This document shows, piece after piece, positions 39,814 through 47,459 of a DNA stretch of 64,000 nucleotides. Numbering within the stretch: position 1 is the first letter of the stretch; each line of letters begins with the position of its first letter. Where the stretch lies: assembly GCA_014647935.1 (NCBI GenBank), contig BMQD01000001.1, forward strand, positions 620,001 through 684,000. Direction: 5' to 3'. The stretch comes from Planomonospora parontospora. GTDB lineage: Bacteria; Actinomycetota; Actinomycetes; Streptosporangiales; Streptosporangiaceae. Below the pieces are notes generated by a model, which worked only from the letters and a program-made list of their open reading frames with translations, did not search any database and had not been told where the DNA came from. A program made the translations under genes and the position numbers.

Positions 39814-40188
39814 TCAGGACCGCTCGAACGCCGCCAGCGCGTCGTCGAGCGTGTCGTAGAGCGGCAGCCGCTGGGCCAGACCGGTGATCCACATCACCTT
39901 GGTCTTGGCGTACTCCACCCCGATGAGGGCGAACCGTCCGCCGGCCTGGGTGCCGACCTGCCACTGGTGCACGATGAGGCCCAGGGCGCGGGAGTCCATG
40001 AAGGTGACGCCGCCGAGGTCCAGGACCATGTCGATGCCGTGCTCGGCGGCCTCCGCGGCGAGGTAGTCGGCGAACTGGTCCCTGGTCGTGGCGTCGAGCA
40101 GGCCCGTCACCCGGATCACGTTCACTCCGCTCACGGTCGCCGACGCCAGGGCCAGGGCTGATCCATCACCGTTGTTCGACACCGTCAC
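39814..40188 (-). CDS. STAS-domain anti-sigma factor antagonist
   Basis: A 124-residue SpoIIAA/RsbV-like protein. NVIRVTGLLDATTRDQFADYLAAE and MVLDLGGVTFMDSRALGLIVHQWQ form the STAS core, with the phosphorylatable Ser in MDSRALG. In the unphosphorylated state it would bind the RsbW-like kinase and free the sigma factor. GTG 40188 has GAGGAGG 6 bases upstream; this start is preferred over a longer ATG reading. It is divergent from the sigma factor gene. Confidence 0.88.
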   Translation of the reverse strand: MTVSNNGDGSALALASATVSGVNVIRVTGLLDATTRDQFADYLAAEAAEHGIDMVLDLGGVTFMDSRALGLIVHQWQVGTQAGGRFALIGVEYAKTKVMWITGLAQRLPLYDTLDDALAAFERS

Positions 40189-40235
40189 CCAGATCCTCCT
40201 CGCGGTTCGCATAGCAACCTTACTGTTACCTGGCG

Positions 40236-40250
40236 GGGAGTAATACTCCC
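40236..40250. promoter_or_regulatory. Perfect palindrome between STAS and sigma factor genes
   Basis: GGGAGTA-A-TACTCCC has 7-bp arms around a single base. It sits in the divergent region, 48 bases upstream of the STAS start and 133 upstream of the sigma start, surrounded by an AT-richer stretch. It is a candidate operator for either gene. Confidence 0.4.
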
Positions 40251-40382
40251 GGAATCTGGGGAATACTCGAGACGAGGTCCAGCAGAGGGCCTCGCCTCGA
40301 AACGTGGTCGAGGCGATGCCGTCTGCCCGGATACTGCTCCGCTGGCTTCGGCGCCGCCCGACAGTCATATCAGGGAGCAGCA

Positions 40383-41159
40383 ATGTCTGTTCAGGCACTC
40401 GAACTCAACGACATGACCGCCGAGGACCTTCTGGCGGAGATGGTCTCGCCTGAAATCTCTGAATACCGCGCAGAGCGACTGCGTGAGCGCATCGTCGAGA
40501 TGCACCGCCCGCTGGCGATGGAGATCGCCCGCCGCTACCGCTACCGGGGCGAGCCCCTCGAGGACCTCCTCCAGGCCGCGTACGTCGGCCTCATGAAGGC
40601 CATCAACGGCTTCGACCCGACCCTGGGCCACCCCTTCCGGGGATACGCCGTCGTCACGATGACCGGCGAGGTCAAGCGGCACTTCCGCGACCGCACCTGG
40701 GCCATCCGCGTGCCCCGCGTCTACCAGGAGCGGCGGGCGGAGCTGAACCGCCTGGTCTCCGACCTGAGCCAGGAGTTCGGCCGCGCCCCGACCGTCGCCG
40801 AGCTCGCCGAGAAGATGAAGATCAGCGAAGAGGACGTGCTGCTCACCCTCGACGCCTCCGCCGCCTACAGCGCGCTCTCCCTCGACGCGCCGCTCGGGGC
40901 GGACGACGACACGGCCGCCCTGGGGGACGTCATCCCCGACGAGGACGACGCGCTGTCGGTGCTGGTGGACCGGGAGGCGGTCAAGCCCCTGATCGACAAG
41001 CTGCCGCCGCGGGAGAAGAACATCCTGCTGCTGCGCTTCTTCGGGAACCTCACCCAGGCCGAGATCGCGGCGGAGTTCGGCATCTCCCAGATGCACGTCT
41101 CCCGGATTCTGCGTAAGGTGCTGGACCAGTTGCGCGCCGAACTTCTCGCCGAAGCCTGA
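40383..41159 (+). CDS. RNA polymerase sigma factor, SigB/SigF family
   Basis: A 258-residue group 3 sigma factor. Region 2 is VEMHRPLAMEIARRYRYRGEPLEDLLQAAYVGLMKAINGFDP and FRGYAVVTMTGEVKRHFRDRTWAIRVPR. Region 3 is LSQEFGRAPTVAELAEKMKISEEDVL. Region 4 is LPPREKNILLLRFFGNLTQAEIAAEFGISQMHVSRILRKVLDQL. Length and the WAIRVPR block are typical for the stress/sporulation SigB-F group. The neighbouring anti-sigma kinase and STAS genes fit partner-switching control. GGGAGCAGC precedes ATG 40383. Confidence 0.93.
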   Translation: MSVQALELNDMTAEDLLAEMVSPEISEYRAERLRERIVEMHRPLAMEIARRYRYRGEPLEDLLQAAYVGLMKAINGFDPTLGHPFRGYAVVTMTGEVKRHFRDRTWAIRVPRVYQERRAELNRLVSDLSQEFGRAPTVAELAEKMKISEEDVLLTLDASAAYSALSLDAPLGADDDTAALGDVIPDEDDALSVLVDREAVKPLIDKLPPREKNILLLRFFGNLTQAEIAAEFGISQMHVSRILRKVLDQLRAELLAEA

Positions 41160-41278
41160 ATATGACCCTGGTTGCGGGGCAGCTCAGTCGGCGGGAGCCT
41201 AGGTGGCATAGAGTGCGTTCCGATGAGTCCCGGGCACTCACGGTGCTGGTGCCACGGGGCGGGGGAGGCGGTTCACGG

Positions 41279-41800
41279 GTGAACGAGGACGGTGCTCGTC
41301 CGGCTCGCTTTCAGGCGGCCGACGACCGGCTTCGGCCTTCCTTCGAGGGCGCGCCGCCCCTCGGTGAGACGGCTTCGGCGGACGGGTCCCCGTCCGCCGG
41401 AGGCGGCCCGGCGCGGATGGCCCGGGCCGAACTCGCCTTCTGCCTGCCGGACCTGCCGCAGGTGCGCGAGTTCGCCACCGTGCACGCCCTGCGCAGCGGG
41501 ATGGCGGAGGAACGCCTGCCCGACTTCCTGGTGGCGGTGAACGAGGTCGCCACCAACGCCGTCACCCACGGGCACGCCAGCGCCAAGGCGCTGCTGCGGA
41601 TGTGGGCCGAGGACGGGACCCTCGTCGTGGAGGTCCACGACGAGGGCCGGTGGGTCCCCGAGACGACCCCCGGGACCACCCCTCCCGGTCCCTTCGCCAC
41701 CAGCGGCATGGGGCTGTGGGTGGCCCGGATGGTCAGCTCCGGCATCGACTTCCGGACCGGCCCGAACGGGACGGCCGTCACGATGTCCTTCACGATCTGA
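41279..41800 (+). CDS. RsbW-like anti-sigma factor kinase
   Basis: A 173-residue protein. After a ~45-residue Pro/Gly/Ala-rich N-terminus it has a GHKL ATPase domain: LPDFLVAVNEVATNAVTHGHAS (N box), VEVHDEGRWVPE (G1) and TSGMGLWVARMVSSGIDF (G2). It would bind the adjacent sigma factor and phosphorylate the STAS protein. GTG 41279 follows GGGGGAGGCG. A reading from ATG 41162, 2 bases after the sigma stop, is open and would add 39 residues. Confidence 0.85.
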   Translation: MNEDGARPARFQAADDRLRPSFEGAPPLGETASADGSPSAGGGPARMARAELAFCLPDLPQVREFATVHALRSGMAEERLPDFLVAVNEVATNAVTHGHASAKALLRMWAEDGTLVVEVHDEGRWVPETTPGTTPPGPFATSGMGLWVARMVSSGIDFRTGPNGTAVTMSFTI

Positions 41801-41827
41801 GGCGGCCTTTCCGGGTAGGGGCCGGAC

Positions 41828-43234
41828 ATGAGTCACATTCCCCGCATTCTGATCGTCGGTGGCGGCTACGTCGGCATGTACACCGCCCTGCGCCTGCAGC
41901 GCAGGCTCCGCCGCGGCGAGGCCCGCGTCACCGTCGTCGACGCCGACTCCTACATGACCTACCAGCCCTTCCTGCCGGAGGCGGCGGCCGGGAACATCGA
42001 GCCTCGGCACGTCGTCGTCCCGCTCCGCCGGGTCCTGCACAGGTGCGAGATCGTCAACGGCTGGGCGGTCGGCGTCGACCTGCAGGCCCGGACCCTGGAG
42101 GTCCACCCGCACCAGGGGCCGCCGCGCACCCTCCCCTACGACATCCTCGTCTTCGCGCCCGGCTCGGTCTCGCGCCTGCTGCCCATCCCGGGCGTGGCCG
42201 AGTGCGGCATCGGCTTCAAGACCGTCGAGGAGGCCATCCACCTGCGCAACCACGTCCTGGCCCAGCTCGACCTGGCGGCCTCCACCGAGGACGAGGAGAT
42301 CCGCTCCCGGGCGCTGACCTTCGTGTTCGTCGGCGGCGGTTACGCCGGCGTCGAAGCGCTGGCCGAGCTGGAGGACATGGCGCGGGACGCCTGCCGCTAC
42401 TTCCCGTCCGTCGACCCCGGTGACATGCGCTGGATCCTGGTCGAGGCCACCGGCCGCATCCTGCCCGAGGTCGGCCCCGACATGGGCCGGTGGACGCTGG
42501 AGCAGCTCCGCGCGCGCGGCATCGACGTCCGGCTGAACACCCGCGTCGAGTCGGCCGAAGGGGGCCGCGTCGTCCTCGACGACGGCGGGGAGTTCGACTC
42601 CGCCACGCTCGTGTGGACCGCCGGGGTCAAGCCCCACCCGCTCGTGCGGGCCAGCGGCCTCCCCCTGGACGACCGGGGCAGGGTCAGGGCCACCGCCGAG
42701 CTGACGGTCGAGGGGCATCCCGCCGTCTTCACCGCCGGAGACTGCGCCGCCGTGCCGGACCTGACCAAGCCCGGGGAGACGTGCGCGCCCAACGCCCAGC
42801 ACGCCGTACGGCAGGCCCGGACGCTGGCGGACAACGTGGTGGCCGTCCTGCGCGGTACGGACCGGAAGGCCTACCGGCACGCCTACGCGGGCTCGGTCGC
42901 CAGCCTGGGCCTGCACCGGGGCGTGGCCCAGATCTACGGCCGCAAGCTGCGGGGCTTCCCCGCCTGGTTCATGCACCGGACCTACCACCTGTCACGGGTG
43001 CCGACCTTCAACCGGAAGGTGCGGGTGCTGATCGACTGGACGCTCGCCCTGTTCTTCCGCCGGGAGATCACCTCGCTCGGCGCGCTGTCCGATCCCCGCA
43101 AGGAGTTCGAGCTCGCGGCCCGCCCGGAGTCCCGCTTCCCGGAGCGGGCGGAGCACCCGTTGCAGGAAGGGCGGCCGGGACCGCGGGCCGCGGAGGAGCG
43201 GTCCGGCTCCCCGTCCCCGGCCGAGCGCCGGTGA
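41828..43234 (+). CDS. Type II NADH dehydrogenase / FAD-dependent oxidoreductase
   Basis: A 468-residue flavoprotein. The FAD motif is ILIVGGGYVGMYTALRLQ, the NADH motif is FVFVGGGYAGVEALAELEDMA, and VFTAGDCAAVPD is the second FAD site. The tail WFMHRTYHLSRVPTFNRKVRVLIDWTLALFF is the membrane-binding end typical of Ndh-2 proteins. It passes electrons from NADH to menaquinone without proton pumping. A charged extension of ~50 residues follows. It ends in front of a very strong terminator. Confidence 0.9.
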   Translation: MSHIPRILIVGGGYVGMYTALRLQRRLRRGEARVTVVDADSYMTYQPFLPEAAAGNIEPRHVVVPLRRVLHRCEIVNGWAVGVDLQARTLEVHPHQGPPRTLPYDILVFAPGSVSRLLPIPGVAECGIGFKTVEEAIHLRNHVLAQLDLAASTEDEEIRSRALTFVFVGGGYAGVEALAELEDMARDACRYFPSVDPGDMRWILVEATGRILPEVGPDMGRWTLEQLRARGIDVRLNTRVESAEGGRVVLDDGGEFDSATLVWTAGVKPHPLVRASGLPLDDRGRVRATAELTVEGHPAVFTAGDCAAVPDLTKPGETCAPNAQHAVRQARTLADNVVAVLRGTDRKAYRHAYAGSVASLGLHRGVAQIYGRKLRGFPAWFMHRTYHLSRVPTFNRKVRVLIDWTLALFFRREITSLGALSDPRKEFELAARPESRFPERAEHPLQEGRPGPRAAEERSGSPSPAERR

Positions 43235-43290
43235 GAACCGTGAGCACCGCCCTCCCGGACGAGGGAAGCCGCCGGTGAGATCCGCCCGCA

Positions 43291-43343
43291 CGGGAACGGG
43301 AGGGGGCGCCGCCCCGCAAGGGCGGCGCCCCCTCCCGTTCCCG
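43291..43343. terminator. Perfect 24-bp hairpin terminator
   Basis: The arm 43291-43314 and the arm 43320-43343 are exactly complementary over 24 bases, with a 5-base loop (CGCAA). It lies between the convergent NADH dehydrogenase gene and the small membrane protein gene and would work in both directions. Confidence 0.9.
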
Positions 43344-43384
43344 TCTTCCGGCCTGTCCTCGTCCCGGCTCCCGCCGGGGCGCGC

Positions 43385-43570
43385 TCACCTCCTGCGCCGC
43401 CAGCCTCCGCCGCGCCAGCCGGCGGTGCCGACGCCGGCCTGGTGCAGGGCGAGCAGCAGGAGTCCGAGCAGGATGAAGGTCGTGCCGGTGATGCCGGCCC
43501 CGAGCCTGGCGCCGATCAGATCGAGCAGCAGGCCGAGACCGAACACGATGGCGGCGGCGATCGCGAGCAT
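43385..43570 (-). CDS. Small two-helix membrane protein
   Basis: A 61-residue protein. Two hydrophobic segments (MLAIAAAIVFGLGLLLDLIG and GTTFILLGLLLLALHQAGV) are followed by an Arg/Trp/Gly-rich tail (GWRGGGWRRRR). Function is unknown. It starts 3 bases after the upstream gene ends, so it belongs to the same operon as the two paralogous genes 43574 and 44444. Confidence 0.7.
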   Translation of the reverse strand: MLAIAAAIVFGLGLLLDLIGARLGAGITGTTFILLGLLLLALHQAGVGTAGWRGGGWRRRR

Positions 43571-43573
43571 GGG

Positions 43574-44401
43574 TCACCTCTTCCGGGACGACATGGGGGA
43601 CGCGGGCGACGGAGCGGGCGCGCCGCCGGACGCGGTGGACGGGGCCGACAGCTCCAGCAGCTGCTCCAGCACCGACCGGTAGTCGCGCAGGGCCGTACGG
43701 AGCAGCTCGGTGTCGGCCTGCTCGGCGTTCTTCCAGCGGCTCCGCAGATCGGAGGCCCGGGCCTCCAGCGCGGAGCGGATCGCGGCCGTCACCTCGTCCA
43801 GGAGCGAGTCGGCGCGCTCCACGGCCCTGCGCGGGTCGTCCACGAAGCCCACCTGGACCTCCTGCCAGCGCCGCCGTACGTCCTCGGGATCCTCGTCGAG
43901 GAGCGAGAGGCGGGCGGAGGACCGCGGCGCGGAGGGCTCGGGGACGGGGCTGCTCTCGTGGAGCGGGCCGTCGGAGGTCGTCCGGTCTCCGGTCGCGCCG
44001 TCCGGGACCGCGGCGTACTCGGCGCCGCTGTGGGCCGGATCCGGGTTCGCGGCGTGCGCGCCGCCGGACGCTGCGGAACCGGCGGCCACGGCGCGGTCGG
44101 CGTCGGTGGCGGGCGGCTCGGCGTCCGGCAGGTCACCGGGCCGGCCGGCGGGTGCGTCGTCGTGGGCCGCGCCGGTTCCGGAGGGTCCGTGGGCCGCGCC
44201 GGTCCCAGAGGCATGGGCCGTACCGGTTCCGGAGGGCACCGCGTCGGCGCGCGGGGGAGGCACCAGGGGGCCCGTGTCGCTGAGCCCGTCGTCGTGGCGG
44301 TTTCCGCGGCCGTCGTCGCGCGGGTGCACCAGACGGTCGGCGATGCGTTCGGAGGTGCGGCGGTCTGAGTCTCGGTCGGGTCGGTCGTTCATACGGTTCA
44401 C
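43574..44401 (-). CDS. Uncharacterised protein, paralogue of the next gene upstream
   Basis: A 275-residue soluble protein. The first ~150 residues are disordered (Asp/Arg, then Gly/Ala/His repeats such as SGTGAAH). The C-terminal ~110 residues are helical: RRRWQEVQVGFVDDPRRAVERADSLLDEV and LLRTALRDYRSVLEQLLELS. This part aligns with the C-terminal half of the protein at 44444. GTG 44401 has GAGGAC upstream; ATG 44392 is possible. No family name is known to me. Confidence 0.7.
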   Translation of the reverse strand: MNRMNDRPDRDSDRRTSERIADRLVHPRDDGRGNRHDDGLSDTGPLVPPPRADAVPSGTGTAHASGTGAAHGPSGTGAAHDDAPAGRPGDLPDAEPPATDADRAVAAGSAASGGAHAANPDPAHSGAEYAAVPDGATGDRTTSDGPLHESSPVPEPSAPRSSARLSLLDEDPEDVRRRWQEVQVGFVDDPRRAVERADSLLDEVTAAIRSALEARASDLRSRWKNAEQADTELLRTALRDYRSVLEQLLELSAPSTASGGAPAPSPASPMSSRKR

Positions 44402-44443
44402 CGTCCTCAGGGGGATTGGGGGGTCTGCGATCCTCAGTGACCC

Positions 44444-45145
44444 TCAGTCGGTCCGCGTGTCCTCGCGGGCCTGCCCGGAGCCCGCCTCCGCGTGCCGGGG
44501 GGAGCGGTCGTGGGAGGGGCGCTCGGGGCGCTCCCCGAGGGAGCCGTTCCGCGGAGAGCCGCTCCGGGGGGCGTTCCGGGGGGAGCCGTCGTCCGCGCCG
44601 CGGGACCCCGGGGCCTCCAGCAGCTCCTCGAACAGGGCCCGGTAGTGCACCATGGCCTGCCGGAGCTCCTCGGTGGAGGCCGCCTGGCGAACGGCGCGGC
44701 CGCTGATCTCGTGGGCCTTGCGGTAGTGGTCGAGGGTGCGGCCGTGGGCCACCGACAGGTCGGCGATCCGCTGCTCGAAGTCCTCGGTCGGATAGCCCCG
44801 GTCGGCCATCACCGAGGTCACCAGCTGGTCGGCCTCGGTGACCGAGAAACCGGGAGCGTCCACGAAGCGCTCCTGGACCTCGGTCCACTTCTTGGCGTAG
44901 GCCTGGCGCGCCTCGGGGCTGAGCGGGCGGATGTCCAGGGAGTCGAAACGCTGCTCGCGGGCGAGGAGCTCCTGCTCGGCCTCGCGCCGGTTCTCGCGCT
45001 CGCGCACGGTCCGGTCGTACTCGGGGCCGAACCGGTCGCGGAGCCGGTGCCGGCGTCGTTGCCGCAGTACGGCGTAGCCGACTGCGACGATCGCCACCAC
45101 CGCGACCACGACGGCGGCCACCCAGACGAGGGTATCGGCGGACAT
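44444..45145 (-). CDS. Membrane-anchored uncharacterised protein
   Basis: A 233-residue protein. One N-terminal membrane segment (LVWVAAVVVAVVAIVAVGYAVL) precedes a charged helical domain containing RFGPEYDRTVRERENRREAEQEL. Then come KKWTEVQERFVDAPGFSVTEADQLV and ELRQAMVHYRALFEELLEAP, which resemble the protein encoded next. The C-terminus is Ser/Arg/Gly-rich. Proteins of this design are widespread in actinomycetes but uncharacterised. It is first in a three-gene minus-strand operon. Confidence 0.72.
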   Translation of the reverse strand: MSADTLVWVAAVVVAVVAIVAVGYAVLRQRRRHRLRDRFGPEYDRTVRERENRREAEQELLAREQRFDSLDIRPLSPEARQAYAKKWTEVQERFVDAPGFSVTEADQLVTSVMADRGYPTEDFEQRIADLSVAHGRTLDHYRKAHEISGRAVRQAASTEELRQAMVHYRALFEELLEAPGSRGADDGSPRNAPRSGSPRNGSLGERPERPSHDRSPRHAEAGSGQAREDTRTD

Positions 45146-45230
45146 GTGGGCCTCCGGTCGGTTGTGTCAGCGGTTGCTTTCGTGCGCTGCCCCGAGGGGC
45201 CGCCTCGAAACCGCCGACGAGACCGGGGGA

Positions 45231-45671
45231 TCAGGGCCCGGGGCGACCGTCGGGCAGGGCCCTGCGGGCCTCGGCGAGGACCTTCCCGACGAGCGACTCC
45301 CCGGCGGCGGCGGCCGGGACCTCCCGGAATCCGAGCTCCGGGTCGTAGGCGACGTCCAGCCCCGCGGAGACCAGCCGGTCCGCCCAGCGCAGGGCCGTGT
45401 TGAGCTTCTCCGGAGGGATCGTGCGGCCCTGTGCGGCCGACGACAGGTTGCGCAGGTTCGTCGCCGGACCGGACTGGGTGTGCGCGCGGTTCAGCTTCCA
45501 CGGGATCGCGCGGGAGTGGTCGAGCATCGGCTTCGACAGCCCCGCGGCCCGCTTGGCCTGCAGGATGCCGGACTCGCTCACCCCGAACCGCGCGGCCAGC
45601 TCCGCGTTCGACAACCCCTGCCCGGCCAGCCGCCGCAGCTCCTCGTGGTCGATCAGCGCCCTGCGCCCCAC
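45231..45671 (-). CDS. Helix-turn-helix DNA-binding protein
   Basis: A 146-residue protein. The HTH is at residues 9-44: HEELRRLAGQGLSNAELAARFGVSESGILQAKRAAGL. Downstream, HSRAIPWKLNRAHTQ, ALRWADRLVSAGLDVAYDPELGF resembles regulators found in actinophages and in actinomycete chromosomes. It starts with GTG 45671, about 125 bases from tRNA-Pro and divergent from it. No integrase or att repeat is visible. Confidence 0.75.
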   Translation of the reverse strand: MGRRALIDHEELRRLAGQGLSNAELAARFGVSESGILQAKRAAGLSKPMLDHSRAIPWKLNRAHTQSGPATNLRNLSSAAQGRTIPPEKLNTALRWADRLVSAGLDVAYDPELGFREVPAAAAGESLVGKVLAEARRALPDGRPGP

Positions 45672-45797
45672 ACGCCCCGCCCTTCAGTCGATCACTTCGC
45701 CCGGCGAACGCCTCGGCGTGCACATGTCCACTCGATCTGCGCTAAGGTTATGACGTCCGCCCGAGAGGGGTGGCCCGCAAGGGCCGAACGGACAAAC

Positions 45798-45874
<77 letters not shown>

Positions 45875-45892
45875 CGCTTAGGCTGGTCGGCA

Positions 45893-45922
45893 AGGGTGTC
45901 ACCCGCAAGGGAGACACCCTTT
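45893..45922 (+). terminator. Terminator downstream of tRNA-Pro
   Basis: AGGGTGTC (45893-45900) pairs with GACACCCT (45913-45920) and is followed by TTT. It is one of the few hairpins here with a T-run. Confidence 0.75.
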
Positions 45923-45960
45923 CTGCATTCCGGTGACCGTCCCGGTGACCACCGCTCCGT

Positions 45961-46110
45961 TCATGTGAAGATCGGTTCCGCAGCCTCGGCGTCACCGAGC
46001 GGCGCCGGGCGGATCTGCCTGCGGTGGACCGGCTCCGCGCCGGCCGGCCCACTGCGGCCGGCGAGCGCCCGAACCTCATCCGTGAACGCGGCGAGATCGG
46101 CAGACGGCAC
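45961..46110 (-). CDS. Possible small gene or gene remnant
   Basis: A 49-codon open frame from GTG 46110 (GAGG 6-8 bases upstream). It reads VPSADLAAFTDEVRALAGRS and ends in an Arg/Pro-rich tail. The composition looks coding, and the first part resembles the C-terminal end of short actinobacterial DUF397-type proteins, but the fragment is too short to be sure. It lies just after the BtrH_N gene stop on the same strand. Confidence 0.25.
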   Translation of the reverse strand: MPSADLAAFTDEVRALAGRSGPAGAEPVHRRQIRPAPLGDAEAAEPIFT

Positions 46111-46139
46111 GACGGACCTCGATGCCGGGCCTCTCCGGG

Positions 46140-47123
46140 TCACAGCCGGCGCAGCACCTGCATGGCGTCCTTCTCGATGCGCGAGAGATCGTGCAGGATG
46201 ACGCCGGCCTGCTCCAGGCATCCGGCGTCGCCGCTCTCCCCGGCCTTCGCGATCAGTGCGGACACCTCCGTCCACAGGACGGAGGCCTCGGCGTACAGCC
46301 GGTGACCGGTGCGGAGGCCGTCGTCGTCGATCAGCCGGGTGCACTCGGCGAGGAAGTCGCGGTAGAGGGTGCGGAACAGGGCGCCTCCGGTGCCTCCCCG
46401 CTCCATGAGGAGGGCGGCCTGCGGCAGGTCCCGCTGCGGGTCGCCGGCCCGCAGCAGCCATCCGGGCACCTGTTTGCCGGCCTTCTCGATGCCGCGGTGG
46501 CCCAGGTTCGCGATGGGAGCGGCGAGGAAGGCGTCGGCGCAGGCTCTGACGGCGGGGATGATCTGCTCCTGCCAGGAGAGCGGGTGAGCCGGCAGGCCGA
46601 TGGTGAAGGACCGGTTCCTGGCGGTCATCGGGCCCCGCTCGGCCCGCGCCGCGGCGAGGCTCGCCCGGCTGGTGCGCACCGCTCCGCCCTGCTGGCCGGT
46701 GTCGACGAGGTGGACGTCGTGCTCGTCGTAGCCGTACATGGCGACGACGTGACCGCCGAAGTGCACCTTGGAGCGGAAGTAGTCCAGGTGGTGGCAGTCG
46801 AGCTGGAGGCCGACCGGCCGGCCGGCGTCGACGGGGGCGGCCGCGTTCTCCCACGCCTTGCGCGGTGAGGCGGTCTCCCGGACCGTCAGCGTCAGTCCCA
46901 GCCTGGCGGCCAGGTTCCTGGTGAGCTCGAAGGGCTTGACGCGGCCTCCGAGAAAGGGGAACGCCATGCCCCTGCCGTCCCAGTAGACGAAGGACAGGCC
47001 CGAGCCCAGCCCGAACAGCATGGGCTCGGACAGGTCGAGTCCCTCGTGCCGCAGCAGCACTCCCAGTGCCGTCGTCTCGCAGTGGTGCATGCCGCGGGCC
47101 TCGACGCCCTTCACGATGGTCAT
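46140..47123 (-). CDS. BtrH_N / DUF4872 domain protein
   Basis: A 327-residue protein. The N-terminal half is a BtrH_N domain (C39-peptidase-like fold): HHCETTALGVLLRHEGLDLSEPMLFGLGSGLSFVYW with the conserved Cys, and GGHVVAMYGYDEHDVHLVDTGQQGGAVRTS with His and Asp. BtrH itself moves an acyl group from a carrier protein to an aminoglycoside in butirosin biosynthesis. The C-terminal half (LPQAALLMERGGTGGALFRTLYRDFLAE) matches DUF4872. Role here is unknown; acyl or aminoacyl transfer is a guess. GAGAGGGA precedes ATG 47123. It lies downstream of the conservon but behind a terminator. Confidence 0.8.
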   Translation of the reverse strand: MTIVKGVEARGMHHCETTALGVLLRHEGLDLSEPMLFGLGSGLSFVYWDGRGMAFPFLGGRVKPFELTRNLAARLGLTLTVRETASPRKAWENAAAPVDAGRPVGLQLDCHHLDYFRSKVHFGGHVVAMYGYDEHDVHLVDTGQQGGAVRTSRASLAAARAERGPMTARNRSFTIGLPAHPLSWQEQIIPAVRACADAFLAAPIANLGHRGIEKAGKQVPGWLLRAGDPQRDLPQAALLMERGGTGGALFRTLYRDFLAECTRLIDDDGLRTGHRLYAEASVLWTEVSALIAKAGESGDAGCLEQAGVILHDLSRIEKDAMQVLRRL

Positions 47124-47459
47124 GTGTCCCTCTCATTCCTGCGCGGAGAACGGTCCGCCGTCCTCGACGCGTGATCGACCGCTGGGAGCAGCATGAGGCC
47201 TCCCACGGAGGGAGAGTCCAGGCGCGCGACGGGGCGGCGGCTCCGGGAGCCGGCCCGAACGGGGAGGGCCGTCGGCGACGGCGCCGGCGGGTCCGGCATT
47301 CGCCTGCGCCCGGCCACCGGCATGTCATATGCTCGTCGAGCGCGAGGGAACCCCTGTCGGTCCGGGTGGTGTCGGGTCGCCGTTCCGCCAGGAGTCCCGT
47401 CGTCTTCGTACAGCATCGCGCCGGGCGGGCCCGCCCGGCGCGATGGATCAGTCGACGGA
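47124..47459. other. Intergenic region between the CYP154-like and BtrH_N genes
   Basis: A 336-base gap with no gene visible. It contains the terminator palindrome 47414-47445 for the conservon operon and, further downstream on the minus strand, presumably the promoter of the BtrH_N gene. Confidence 0.5.
47414..47445. terminator. 32-bp perfect palindrome, conservon terminator
   Basis: CATCGCGCCGGGCGGG (47414-47429) is exactly complementary to 47430-47445. It folds into a stem of about 14 bp, 15 bases beyond the stop of the CYP154-like gene. Confidence 0.75.
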
